From: CAYYKK01 sp046351395 | GTDB lineage: Bacteria > Myxococcota_A > Polyangia > Polyangiales > Polyangiaceae | Assembly (NCBI GenBank): GCA_046351395.1 | Contig: JAXLYP010000028.1 | Span: forward strand, 1-64,000 | DNA length: 64,000 nucleotides | Direction of reading: 5' to 3' | In this document: positions 16,374 to 23,944 of the stretch, piece by piece | How the letters are laid out: each line of letters starts with the position of its first letter | Position numbering within the stretch: the stretch's first letter is position 1 | Translations under genes and position numbers: made by a program | Notes under the pieces: model-generated | What the model saw: only the letters and a program-made list of their open reading frames with translations | Told to the model about the DNA's origin: nothing | Databases searched by the model: none

Positions 16374-18548
16374 TTACTTTCGGGCTCGAAGCACGCGCCC
16401 GAGGGCGAACGCCACGAGCGCCGTCGGGTGGGTTTCGAATGCGTCCTCGCGGGGCCGGAGCTCGACGAGCGCCACGCAGGGGAAAGCGGGCAAGAGCGGG
16501 AGCTGCGCGCCCACGGACTCGGGCAGATAGATCGGCAGCGCGGTTCTTCCGAGCGCGATCTCGGCTCGGATCCGGGGCGCGCCGAGGAGCGTCCGCCGCT
16601 TGTAGCTCCGCGCCTCGAGCAGCGTGCGCTCGACGAGATCCGCGAAGTGGCGCGGCGGGAGCGAGAGCTCGGCCGTCGCCGCGTCGAGCCTCTTCCAGAG
16701 CGTGGCGGCGCCGTCCGAGACGAGGGGCGCCGACCGGCCGAGCGCCTCGCCGATCGCGGAGATCGCCGCGAGGACGCGCTTGTTCACGCCCGCGAGCGGC
16801 TTGGCGAGATCCACCGCGACCTTGAGCGTCTCGATCTCGTCCATCGACGGCCGGATCTCGCCCGCCACGAGGTAAAGGGGCAATTCGAAGTCGATGGGAT
16901 CGTCGAGCAGCGCCTCGAAGCTCGCGTCGATCTCCTCCATCGCGAGAGGCGATCCGCTCGAGAGCACGCGCAGCACGTCGAGCCGCGCGCGATCCTGCGC
17001 GTCCGCCTCGCCCGCCGGGTCGTCCACTTTACGAGGTGCCCGCAGCGGCTCCGCGTCCACGAGCAGCGGCGCGTGCACCTTGGATCGCCGCAGGCGCTTC
17101 GGGACCGCGGGATCGAACGCGAGCAAATCCACGATGACGCGCCGAGCGACCGCGCTCGCGGATCGCTCGCCGATCGGGCTCGTCGCCCCCGCCGAGCGGG
17201 GCGCGCTCGCGAGGGCAGCGTCGGAGGCTGCCTTCACGCTGCCGGGCTCCGCCGACTGCGTCGTCGCTGCCTTGAGGATGCTCAACATCGAGGGGGTCTC
17301 GGGCGCGGCAGCCGCCACCGCGGGCGGCGCAGCGGGAACGGGCTTCGCCACGTCGGCCGCGGATTTCGCGCCGCCGAACGCCTTGCGGAACCGGTCCTTC
17401 CCGTCGGATCCGCGCGGGGCTGCGTCCACGTGGGAATCGGCGGGCTTGGCCGCGAGCGCGGCGACCGGACCCACCGAATGGAGCTGGCCGACCGTCGAGC
17501 GGGGCGCGGACGGCGGCGCGGGCGCGGGCTCGCTCGCGCTCTCCGAAGGCGTCATCACGGGGGGAGGCGGTGTGGAGGGTCGGAAGGGGAGCGCGCCGTC
17601 GTCCGTGTTCGGGAGGTGCGCGCGGCTCCGCTCGCTCGCGGGCGGGAACGGGATCGCGGAGAGGACATCCTTCAGCGCGTTTCGATCGAGCTCCGTCGTC
17701 GCGTCGTCGACGCGCGCGCCGGACGCGGAGCGACCGTCCTCGACCTCGACCTCGAGCGCGGCGTCCCCGAGCGGGACGATCGCGCGGAACGCGAGCGTCG
17801 CGATGCGCCGATCGACGTCGACGCACAGCGTGTCCGCGACGAACGAGGGCGACGCGCCCGCGGAGCCTGCGCAGCGGAGCCTCGGCGCGATCCCCGTCAG
17901 GGTCGTCACGAGGTGCGAGTGCTCGGGATCGAGGCCGTCGAGCGCGAGGCGCTCGTCCGCGCGGAGGGTCGCGCTCGATCGCTGATCCAACGGCGCCGAG
18001 CAGAAGAAGCGCGGATCGAACGCGCGCGGCCGGGGTCTTCGCAGAGGGTCGAGCAGCCAATCTCGATCCTCGGGCCGGAGCAGAGCGTCGCGCAGCGGCC
18101 AAGACGGGCTCACCGGCCCGAAGCCGACGAGCGGTCCCCCATCCGCGGCGCCGACCTCGAGCTCCTTCTGGATCTCGCCGATCGCGATGCGCGCCGTCCT
18201 CGACCCGTCGGCGCTGCCTTGGTTCGCGCGCAAGTGCCCGACGACCAAGACCTCGTGCGCGGCCTTGAATGGCGCGAGATCCGACGCGAACTGGAGACGC
18301 CCGGCGTCGCCGTCGTCGGCGTACACGTCGCGCTCGCGAATCGGATCGGGCGGCTCGACGACCGTCGTCGTGCCGGGCGTGAGCCGGTGCGTGACCTTGG
18401 CGACGACCGTCGCGAAGACGCGCGCCGACTCGTCCCTCCAGAGAGCGACGCCGACCGCGAACGGCCCCCGGACGCGCACCTCGATCTTGGCGCGCCCGTC
18501 CGGGACGGACTTCGCGACGACGGAAGAGGGCGGCTCGTGAAGTTCCAT
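16374..18548 (-). CDS. DUF2169-domain protein, type VI secretion-associated
   Basis: Predicted 724-residue protein. The N-terminal ~180 residues have the DUF2169 pattern: VVAKVTHRL, then PIRERDVYADDGD, then FASDLAPFKAAHEVLVVGHL and ARIAIG. The middle (about 320-480) is a Pro/Ala/Ser-rich linker. The C-terminal third is a helical region of unknown class (for example LLAFDPAVPKRLRR and VALVELRPREDAFETH). DUF2169 proteins are found next to vgrG, PAAR and pentapeptide genes, and this one is divergent from vgrG at 18924, so a role in loading or assembling the spike is likely. Two further DUF2169 proteins occur at 44414 and 50710. A near-perfect 24-bp palindrome sits 19 bp upstream of its ATG. Confidence 0.75.
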   Translation of the reverse strand: MELHEPPSSVVAKSVPDGRAKIEVRVRGPFAVGVALWRDESARVFATVVAKVTHRLTPGTTTVVEPPDPIRERDVYADDGDAGRLQFASDLAPFKAAHEVLVVGHLRANQGSADGSRTARIAIGEIQKELEVGAADGGPLVGFGPVSPSWPLRDALLRPEDRDWLLDPLRRPRPRAFDPRFFCSAPLDQRSSATLRADERLALDGLDPEHSHLVTTLTGIAPRLRCAGSAGASPSFVADTLCVDVDRRIATLAFRAIVPLGDAALEVEVEDGRSASGARVDDATTELDRNALKDVLSAIPFPPASERSRAHLPNTDDGALPFRPSTPPPPVMTPSESASEPAPAPPSAPRSTVGQLHSVGPVAALAAKPADSHVDAAPRGSDGKDRFRKAFGGAKSAADVAKPVPAAPPAVAAAAPETPSMLSILKAATTQSAEPGSVKAASDAALASAPRSAGATSPIGERSASAVARRVIVDLLAFDPAVPKRLRRSKVHAPLLVDAEPLRAPRKVDDPAGEADAQDRARLDVLRVLSSGSPLAMEEIDASFEALLDDPIDFELPLYLVAGEIRPSMDEIETLKVAVDLAKPLAGVNKRVLAAISAIGEALGRSAPLVSDGAATLWKRLDAATAELSLPPRHFADLVERTLLEARSYKRRTLLGAPRIRAEIALGRTALPIYLPESVGAQLPLLPAFPCVALVELRPREDAFETHPTALVAFALGRVLRARK

Positions 18549-18566
18549 TTCGCTCTCACCGGACTA

Positions 18567-18590
18567 GAGCACCGAACATGCTCGGTGCTC
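18567..18590. promoter_or_regulatory. 24-bp near-perfect palindrome, putative operator
   Basis: GAGCACCGA and TCGGTGCTC flank the centre ACATGC; only one base pair breaks the symmetry over 24 bp. It sits 19-42 bp upstream of the DUF2169 start on the minus strand. There is no T tract, so an operator is more likely than a terminator. The protein that binds it is unknown. Confidence 0.55.
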
Positions 18591-18602
18591 CAGCGCACCC
18601 GA

Positions 18603-18616
18603 CCGACTCGAGTCGG
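18603..18616. promoter_or_regulatory. 14-bp perfect palindrome, putative operator
   Basis: CCGACTCGAGTCGG is perfectly symmetric and lies 12 bp from the 24-bp palindrome. The pair may form a compound operator for the DUF2169 gene. Short G+C-rich palindromes can occur by chance, so support is modest. Confidence 0.4.
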
Positions 18617-18767
18617 GGAGTATTCGTGGGTTCTCACCCGCGGTCCACGCGCTCGGTTCCGCCGCGGCTCCCTCCCCAGATTCCCGCAGGACGTCCGCGG
18701 GCGGGCGCCAGCGGGGAGCGACCGCTGGGCCCCGACCGAGCGAGCGCCTCCGACTGCTCGCGACCGT

Positions 18768-18788
18768 GATGTGAAATTTCTTCGCATC
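18768..18788. promoter_or_regulatory. Inverted repeat, putative activator site (UAS 2)
   Basis: The arms GATGTGAA and TTCGCATC are separated by 5 nt, with 7 of 8 paired positions symmetric. The left arm is identical to that of UAS 1 (8668). It lies about 80 bp upstream of the -24 box at 18870, a normal enhancer distance for a sigma-54 activator. Confidence 0.65.
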
Positions 18789-18869
18789 GTGTGAGGGGCA
18801 CCGCTCACGCCGCACGCTGCGCGCCCTCGGGACGAGCTCCGCGCCGCGCGGAGCGCCGAAGATGCCACC

Positions 18870-18885
18870 TGGCCCGGGGCGTGCT
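18870..18885 (+). promoter_or_regulatory. Sigma-54-type promoter of vgrG-ATPase operon
   Basis: TGGCCCGGGGCGTGCT has GG (18871-18872) and GC (18883-18884) exactly 10 nt apart and two mismatches to TGGCACG-N4-TTGCW. The predicted start (about 18896) gives a 28-nt leader that contains AAAGGA (18909-18914), 9 nt before the ATG of vgrG. The upstream inverted repeat strengthens the call. Confidence 0.6.
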
Positions 18886-18923
18886 TGGCGGGGTACCAAC
18901 GCCCGCTGAAAGGATCCCCGAAC

Positions 18924-20855
18924 ATGAGCACCAACGAAGAGGTCCGGATCGCGTCCGGCGACGCGCTCGACGTCCGCGAGTTCAGCGTCTCCCAGTCGAT
19001 GTCCACGCTGTTCTCGGTGACCGTCACCGCGGTCTCGACGAACCCGAACATCGATTTTGAGGCTGCGATCGGCCTCGAAGCGAGCTTCACGCTCCACGGA
19101 CGCGGCCTCGGCGGAGTCCCCCAGACGTGGCGTGGCGTGCTGAGCGAGCTCCACCAAGTGCGCGTGGATCAGGCGGGCGTCTCGACCTATCAGCTCCGCA
19201 TCGAGCCCAAGCTCTGGCTCGCCTCCCAGCGCCGCAACAACCGCATCTATCAGGGCAAGAGCGAGCTCGACATCGCTCGCTCGATCCTCCGCGAGTGGGG
19301 CGTCGAGAGCGCGGAGAGGATCACCCACGAGTACAAGACCCGCAAGTACCGCGTGCAGTATGGAGAGACGGACTTCGGCTTCTTCTCGCGCATGCTCGAG
19401 GAGGCGGGGATCTCCTTCCACTTCGTGGATCACGGCGGCCACACGCTCTGCGTCCTCACCGACGCGCCCCAGGAGAACGCGGAGCGCCCGCTGCCCATCG
19501 CGTTCCGCGACGAGCCCGGTGCCGCGAACGTGGAGTACGTCACCGCGGTGCGCGTGAGCCGTCAGGTCCGACCGGGCAAGGTCACGCTCCGCGATCACGA
19601 TTATCGTCGGCCCTCCGCGTACGCGCTCGGCGCGAGCGCGTCGGAGCGGGGCGTGGAGGAGAACCTCGAGAGCTTCCACTACGAGCCGGGCGCGTTCCTG
19701 GTCGAGGCGACGCGCGGAGACTTCACGCCCGCCGCGGATGACAAAGGCATGCACCGCACGGACGAGATGGAGGGCCAGGAGCTCGCGGCGCGGCGCCTCG
19801 CGGCGACCCGGGGGGACGCGTCGACCATCCACTTCGAGACGAACGTCATCGACCTCGCGCCGGGGACGGTCCTGCGCTTCCTCGATCACCCGCAGCGCGA
19901 GGTGGGCGAGGACAAGAAGCTCCTCGTCGTGGCGTCGAACATCACGGGCACGTTCGACACCCTGCCGAAGCACCGGTGCGAGGCGCGGAGCGCGGCCGCC
20001 GCCTATCACCCGCCGCTCCGACAGCCGAAGCCCAAGGCGGGTGGCGTGGAGAGCGCGACGGTGGTCGGCCCGCCGGGCGAGGAGATCCACACGGACGAGT
20101 TCGGGCGCGTGCGCGTCCAGTTCCACTGGGATCGCGAGGGCACGCGGGACGACAACAGCTCGTGTTGGATCCACGTGAGCCAGTCGTGGAGCGGAGCGGG
20201 GTACGGGGCGACCAACCTGCCGCGCGTCGGTCAGGAGGTCATCGTCGACTTCCTCGGCGGCGACCCCGATCGCCCCGTGGTCACGGGCCGCGTCTACACG
20301 AACCTGCAGAAGACGCCGTATCCGCTGCCCGAGAACAAGACGCGGAGCGGCTGGCGGAGCAACTCGTCCCCGTCGTATGGTGGGTACAACGAGATCATGT
20401 TCGAGGACAAAGCGGGCGGCGAGCTGTTCCACACGCGGGCCCAGCGCAACATGACGACCCAGGTCAACAACGACCACCTCTCGAGCGTCGGAAACAACAA
20501 GAGCACCTCGATCGGGAAGAACGAGAGCAAGAGCGTCGGCGGCAACCACGACTGCACGGTGCAAGGCTCGAACAGCGAGAGCACAGGCGCGGATTTCATG
20601 CAGGCCGTGATGGGGATGTTCACGTCGCTCGCGAGCTCGGACCGCGTCCTCACGACGAACGGGAGCTCGTCGTCGTCCGCGCAAACGCACGTCATCTCGA
20701 GCGACCAGGGGACGACGCTGACCGTCGGCAACTCGGTGATCCACATCGGCCCCGACTCGATCATCATCCAGACGCCGAAGCTGCTGCTCAACCCCGGCGA
20801 GTCGACGGCGGCGAGCGCAGCGCTCGGCGGCCCGACGACGAAGAGCGTGAGCTGA
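18924..20855 (+). CDS. vgrG: VgrG, type VI secretion spike protein
   Basis: Predicted 643-residue spike protein that forms a trimer at the tip of the type VI tube and is fired into target cells. The gp27-like base spans about residues 1-400 (LWLASQRRNNRIYQGKSELD and YGETDFGFFSRMLEEAG are typical). The gp5-like OB domain follows (DEFGRVRVQFHWDREG, SQSWSGAGYGATNLPRVGQE and FLGGDPDRPVVTGRVYT). The C-terminal needle has Asn/Ser/Gly-rich repeats (SVGNNKSTSIGKNESKSVGG). No C-terminal effector domain is seen. ATG at 18924 has AAAGGA 9 nt upstream. A P-loop ATPase gene follows 76 bp downstream, and a strong terminator closes the pair. Divergent from a DUF2169 gene; driven by a sigma-54-type promoter. 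Confidence 0.93.
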   Translation: MSTNEEVRIASGDALDVREFSVSQSMSTLFSVTVTAVSTNPNIDFEAAIGLEASFTLHGRGLGGVPQTWRGVLSELHQVRVDQAGVSTYQLRIEPKLWLASQRRNNRIYQGKSELDIARSILREWGVESAERITHEYKTRKYRVQYGETDFGFFSRMLEEAGISFHFVDHGGHTLCVLTDAPQENAERPLPIAFRDEPGAANVEYVTAVRVSRQVRPGKVTLRDHDYRRPSAYALGASASERGVEENLESFHYEPGAFLVEATRGDFTPAADDKGMHRTDEMEGQELAARRLAATRGDASTIHFETNVIDLAPGTVLRFLDHPQREVGEDKKLLVVASNITGTFDTLPKHRCEARSAAAAYHPPLRQPKPKAGGVESATVVGPPGEEIHTDEFGRVRVQFHWDREGTRDDNSSCWIHVSQSWSGAGYGATNLPRVGQEVIVDFLGGDPDRPVVTGRVYTNLQKTPYPLPENKTRSGWRSNSSPSYGGYNEIMFEDKAGGELFHTRAQRNMTTQVNNDHLSSVGNNKSTSIGKNESKSVGGNHDCTVQGSNSESTGADFMQAVMGMFTSLASSDRVLTTNGSSSSSAQTHVISSDQGTTLTVGNSVIHIGPDSIIIQTPKLLLNPGESTAASAALGGPTTKSVS

Positions 20856-20931
20856 CGTTGGCGCCGCGCGCGAGCTCCGTCGGCGATCGCGGTACGGACG
20901 AGCGCGCCGCGCGCTCGCGGAAAGGACAGGC

Positions 20932-21846
20932 ATGAAGATCCAGCGAGCCACGTTCATGGGTGTTGCGGGCGTCCCCGACCTGACGCTCGACCTGACGGAC
21001 GGGCGATCGGGCGCGCCGAACCCCCTCGTGGTGGTGACCGGGCCCGGCGCGTCCGGCAAGACGAGGCTCGTCGAGGCGCTGATCGCGGCGAAGGAGGCGA
21101 TCCGCCCGTACGCGGCGCTCGCGCCCGGAGCGCCGTGGATCCGCGCGGGCGGGGGCGCGGCGAAGATCCTCGTCCAGTTCCACCTCGACGAGGCGGAGCG
21201 GGAGTTCGCGGGATCGGCGTCGCAGACAGTCGACGCGGAGGTGATCTTCCACCCCGAGCGCGTGAACGCCGAGTCGGACGACGGCCTGCGCGCGGTCCTC
21301 GGGCGCTACTCGCACAACCCGGCGTACGGCAAGGTCGACTATTTCCCCGCGGAGCGTCGAATCCCCACGTTCCCGCCCTTTCCCGGCCTCGGCGCGGGAG
21401 AGCAGCGGGTCGCGCGCCTCGGCAAAGATCAGCGCAAATATGGCTTCGTGCTGCCGTTCCTCCGCTCGCTCGATCAGGACGGCGCGCGGCGGGAGCGGTT
21501 CGCCGCGACGCTCGCGCTGCTCTCCCCGAGCTGCCGATATGTGCCCGACACGTCCGGCGACGGCGTCCCGCGCTGCTTCTCGAGCCGCGGTGGCGCGCCC
21601 GCGAACGTCGGCCAGCTCTCGCAAGGCGAGGCGGACGCGGTGCTCTTCGCGGCGACCGCGGCGGTCATCGGCCTCGACCACTCCCTCGTCTTCGTCGATC
21701 GGCCGGATCTCCACCGCGAGGACGTCGACGCCCTCGTCGAGGGGCTCGCCCAGCTGGGACGCGACAATCAGCTCTGGCTCACGGGGGGGCCGCGGGTCGT
21801 CGCCGCCGCGCGCGGCGCTCACGTCGTGACGCTCAAGCTCTCCTGA
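20932..21846 (+). CDS. P-loop ATPase (ABC/AAA_21-like) in vgrG operon
   Basis: Predicted 304-residue ATPase. The Walker A motif is TGPGASGKTRLVEAL (near residue 40). The segment VGQLSQGEADAVLFAATA resembles an ABC signature, SLVFVDRPDLHRED resembles Walker B, and LTGGPRVVAAARGAHVV fits the switch region. There is no membrane segment. It starts at ATG 20932 behind AAAGGACAGG, 76 bp after vgrG and before the terminator at 21923, so it should be co-expressed with vgrG. Similar small ATPases act in defence or in handling of DNA or effectors, but no specific job can be assigned. It could be a spike-loading factor or an antiviral-type ATPase; neither is shown. Confidence 0.75.
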   Translation: MKIQRATFMGVAGVPDLTLDLTDGRSGAPNPLVVVTGPGASGKTRLVEALIAAKEAIRPYAALAPGAPWIRAGGGAAKILVQFHLDEAEREFAGSASQTVDAEVIFHPERVNAESDDGLRAVLGRYSHNPAYGKVDYFPAERRIPTFPPFPGLGAGEQRVARLGKDQRKYGFVLPFLRSLDQDGARRERFAATLALLSPSCRYVPDTSGDGVPRCFSSRGGAPANVGQLSQGEADAVLFAATAAVIGLDHSLVFVDRPDLHREDVDALVEGLAQLGRDNQLWLTGGPRVVAAARGAHVVTLKLS

Positions 21847-21922
21847 CGACGCACCGCCGACGCGCGCGGGCGCGCGCGCCGCCGAGCGCCGAGGACGGAG
21901 CTCGAAGCACCACCGAATCGAT

Positions 21923-21962
21923 CGCGAAACGGCTGGACGAGTGTCCGGCCGTTTCGCGTTTT
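21923..21962 (+). terminator. Strong intrinsic terminator after vgrG-ATPase
   Basis: The arms 21923-21938 (CGCGAAACGGCTGGAC) and 21943-21958 pair over 16 bp with one G-T wobble, around the 4-nt loop GAGT, and are followed by TTTT (21959-21962). It lies 76 bp after the ATPase stop and insulates the next promoter. Confidence 0.85.
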
Positions 21963-22020
21963 GTCGTTCGTGGGTCTCACCCAAGGCGCCGCGTCGCCCT
22001 CCGAACGCGCGGTTTCGCTC

Positions 22021-22041
22021 GATGTGCAGAGTTTTTACACG
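22021..22041. promoter_or_regulatory. Degenerate inverted repeat, putative activator site (UAS 3)
   Basis: The sequence starts with GATGTG and ends with TTTTTACA plus CG. Together with the preceding TTTCGCTC it matches UAS 1 (8668) closely, although its own symmetry is weaker (4 of 8 pairs). It is 70 bp upstream of the -24 box at 22111. The likeness to UAS 1, more than its symmetry, supports a shared regulator. Confidence 0.5.
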
Positions 22042-22110
22042 AGGCGCTTCACAGCCGTTGCACACGTGGCATTCGCGCCGACGCTGCGCGAGCCGGAAGA
22101 GCGGCGGCGC

Positions 22111-22126
22111 TGGAATGGGGGTTGCT
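22111..22126 (+). promoter_or_regulatory. Sigma-54 promoter of the lytic-enzyme-lectin gene
   Basis: TGGAATGGGGGTTGCT has GG (22112-22113) and GC (22124-22125) 10 nt apart, two mismatches to the consensus, and is nearly identical to the promoter at 8748. Transcription should begin at about 22137, 3 nt before the ATG, so the message would be nearly leaderless. Confidence 0.68.
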
Positions 22127-22139
22127 CTGGTGCAGTCGC

Positions 22140-23822
22140 ATGACCCTGCGACTCCGAACCCTCGCACCGCTCGCCCTCGTGTTCGCTTCGCTCTCGGCCT
22201 GCGCGCCCTCCGATCCGGAGGACGACGTCGAGGGCACCCATGATCGCGTCGACGAGCTCAGCGCGGCGCAGAAAAAGCCGCGCTACGAGCGGATCCGAAA
22301 GGCGGCGCGGGACAACGGGATCGCGGCGAACGGCTACCTGCTCGCCGGCATCGCGAACGACGAGACCGGGCTCGCGATGTGCTGGTCCGAGGCCACCTGG
22401 GCATGCAAGGGCCCGAACTCGCCGGAGTGCGGAGGCGGCCCGGTCATCGCGGGATCCGCGGACGGACCGTGCTCCTCCAAGCAGGGCGGGCTCGGCATGT
22501 TCCAGTTCGACGCCGGCACGTACGACCAGACGCTCGCGAAGTACGGCAGCGGCGTGCTCACCGTGGACGGCCAGATCGCGAGCGCGGTCGCGTACGTGGT
22601 CAACATGGTGAAGATCTCGGACTACACGACGAACGCGGAGACGGACGCGAAGGCGCTCGCCTGGATCAACCATTTCAACGCGAACGATCCGGCGCTCCGC
22701 GACCAATGGATCAGGACGGTCGTCCGCTACTACAATGGCTGCCAGGAGGGCTGGAGCTGCTGGGGCTCGCGCTACCAGACCTATTCGGAGGGGCTCGACA
22801 TGGCGATCTCCGAGCCCGGCGGACTCGGCTTCTGGGCCGCGGGCGGCGCGCCCTCGACGCCCGCCGCCGCGCCGGCCCCCGAGGGCTCGCAGGCGTTCCT
22901 CTATCCCAATCAACAACACTTCGTGAACCGGGACGCCGCGGGGAACGTCCGTCATCACTTTTGGGACGGGGACACGAAGTCCATTCTGTCCGACACGTGG
23001 GGCTCGTCCGCGGCCGGGGCCCCGGTCGCGTTCGTCCACGGCACCTCGCAGCACGTGTTCGCGCGCGGCAAGACGGGCTCGCTCGAGCATTGGTTCTGGG
23101 ATCCCGTGAACGGCGGCAACCACGACCAGTGGGCGCCGAACGGCGGACTCGCCGGCGACCCCGCCGCGATCACGATCGGCGACTTCGAAGCCGTCTGGGC
23201 GGTCGACGGCGCGGGCAAGCTCCAACACTGGTATTGGGGACCGAAGACGAACGGCGTTCAGCACGACACCTGGGGCCAGGGCGCCGCCGGTCGCCCGAGC
23301 GTGTTCGTCACCGCGAGCGGCGAGCAGCACGCGTTCGCGCGCGGCCCGAGCGGATCGCTCGAACACTATTGGTGGACGCCGTCGAGCGGGCTCGCGCACG
23401 ACACGTGGGCGAGCGGCCTCGCCGGGGATCCCGTCGCCATCACCATTGGCGAGTTCCAGGCGGTCTGGGCGGTCGACGGCGCGGGCAAGCTCCAGCACTG
23501 GTATTGGGGCCCGAAGACGAACGGCGTTCAACACGACACGTGGGGCGCGGGCGTCACCGGTCGCCCGAGCGTGTTCGCCACCGCGAGCGGCGAGCAGCAC
23601 GCGTTCGCGCGCGGACCCGGTGGATCGCTCGAACACTTCTGGTGGACGCCGTCCGGGGGCTTGGCGCACGACACGTGGGGCAGCGGAATCACCCAGGATC
23701 CGACGGCGATGGTGATCGCCGGTCAGCAACACGTGTGGGCGCTCGACGGCGCGGACCACGCGCAGCACTGGTTCTGGGATCCCTCGAAGAACACGATTGT
23801 CCACGACGACTGGGGCCAATAG
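22140..23822 (+). CDS. Exported lysozyme/transglycosylase-like hydrolase with seven-repeat lectin-like propeller
   Basis: Predicted 560-residue lipoprotein with a signal peptide ending in SLSAC (Cys21). Residues about 45-230 look like a lysozyme-fold (SLT/goose-type) domain: the candidate catalytic Glu75 lies in GIANDETGLAMCW, followed by GGLGMFQFD and late helices (WIRTVVRYYNGC). The enzyme should cut peptidoglycan glycan strands. A Pro/Ala linker leads to residues 249-560, with seven repeats holding HWFW/HYWW/HWYW cores and the segment GPKTNGVQHDTWG, nearly the same as in the protein at 8776. Thus two different peptidoglycan-cutting domains carry one common binding module. ATG at 22140 starts the signal peptide; the frame open further upstream is antisense-like filler. 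It has a sigma-54 promoter directly before the ATG. The exact bond cleaved is not certain. Confidence 0.8.
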   Translation: MTLRLRTLAPLALVFASLSACAPSDPEDDVEGTHDRVDELSAAQKKPRYERIRKAARDNGIAANGYLLAGIANDETGLAMCWSEATWACKGPNSPECGGGPVIAGSADGPCSSKQGGLGMFQFDAGTYDQTLAKYGSGVLTVDGQIASAVAYVVNMVKISDYTTNAETDAKALAWINHFNANDPALRDQWIRTVVRYYNGCQEGWSCWGSRYQTYSEGLDMAISEPGGLGFWAAGGAPSTPAAAPAPEGSQAFLYPNQQHFVNRDAAGNVRHHFWDGDTKSILSDTWGSSAAGAPVAFVHGTSQHVFARGKTGSLEHWFWDPVNGGNHDQWAPNGGLAGDPAAITIGDFEAVWAVDGAGKLQHWYWGPKTNGVQHDTWGQGAAGRPSVFVTASGEQHAFARGPSGSLEHYWWTPSSGLAHDTWASGLAGDPVAITIGEFQAVWAVDGAGKLQHWYWGPKTNGVQHDTWGAGVTGRPSVFATASGEQHAFARGPGGSLEHFWWTPSGGLAHDTWGSGITQDPTAMVIAGQQHVWALDGADHAQHWFWDPSKNTIVHDDWGQ

Positions 23823-23863
23823 CCGTCCCCCTCGCCCGCGCTGTCGGCGCGGCCGGGAGAGAT

Positions 23864-23923
23864 GAACCGCCGAGTGTGCGAGAGGAGCGAACCCCATCCT
23901 CCGCCTCGGCGCCTCGGCGGTTC
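23864..23923. terminator. Possible bidirectional terminator between convergent genes
   Basis: GAACCGCCGAG (23864-23874) is perfectly complementary to CTCGGCGGTTC (23913-23923), with a 38-nt loop. It sits between the lytic-enzyme gene (plus, ending 23822) and the lipoprotein gene (minus, ending 23945). There is no T tract, and the loop is long, so termination by this hairpin is only plausible. Confidence 0.4.
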
Positions 23924-23944
23924 GTCGTCCCCGCTCGGTCGCCG

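Larger units (their letters stand above)
18549..18923. other. Divergent control region between DUF2169 and vgrG
   Basis: A 375-bp noncoding region. From left to right it holds a 24-bp palindrome (18567), a 14-bp perfect palindrome (18603), the inverted repeat UAS 2 (18768) and a sigma-54-type promoter (18870) that reads into vgrG. No small gene with plausible coding character is seen. Confidence 0.7.
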
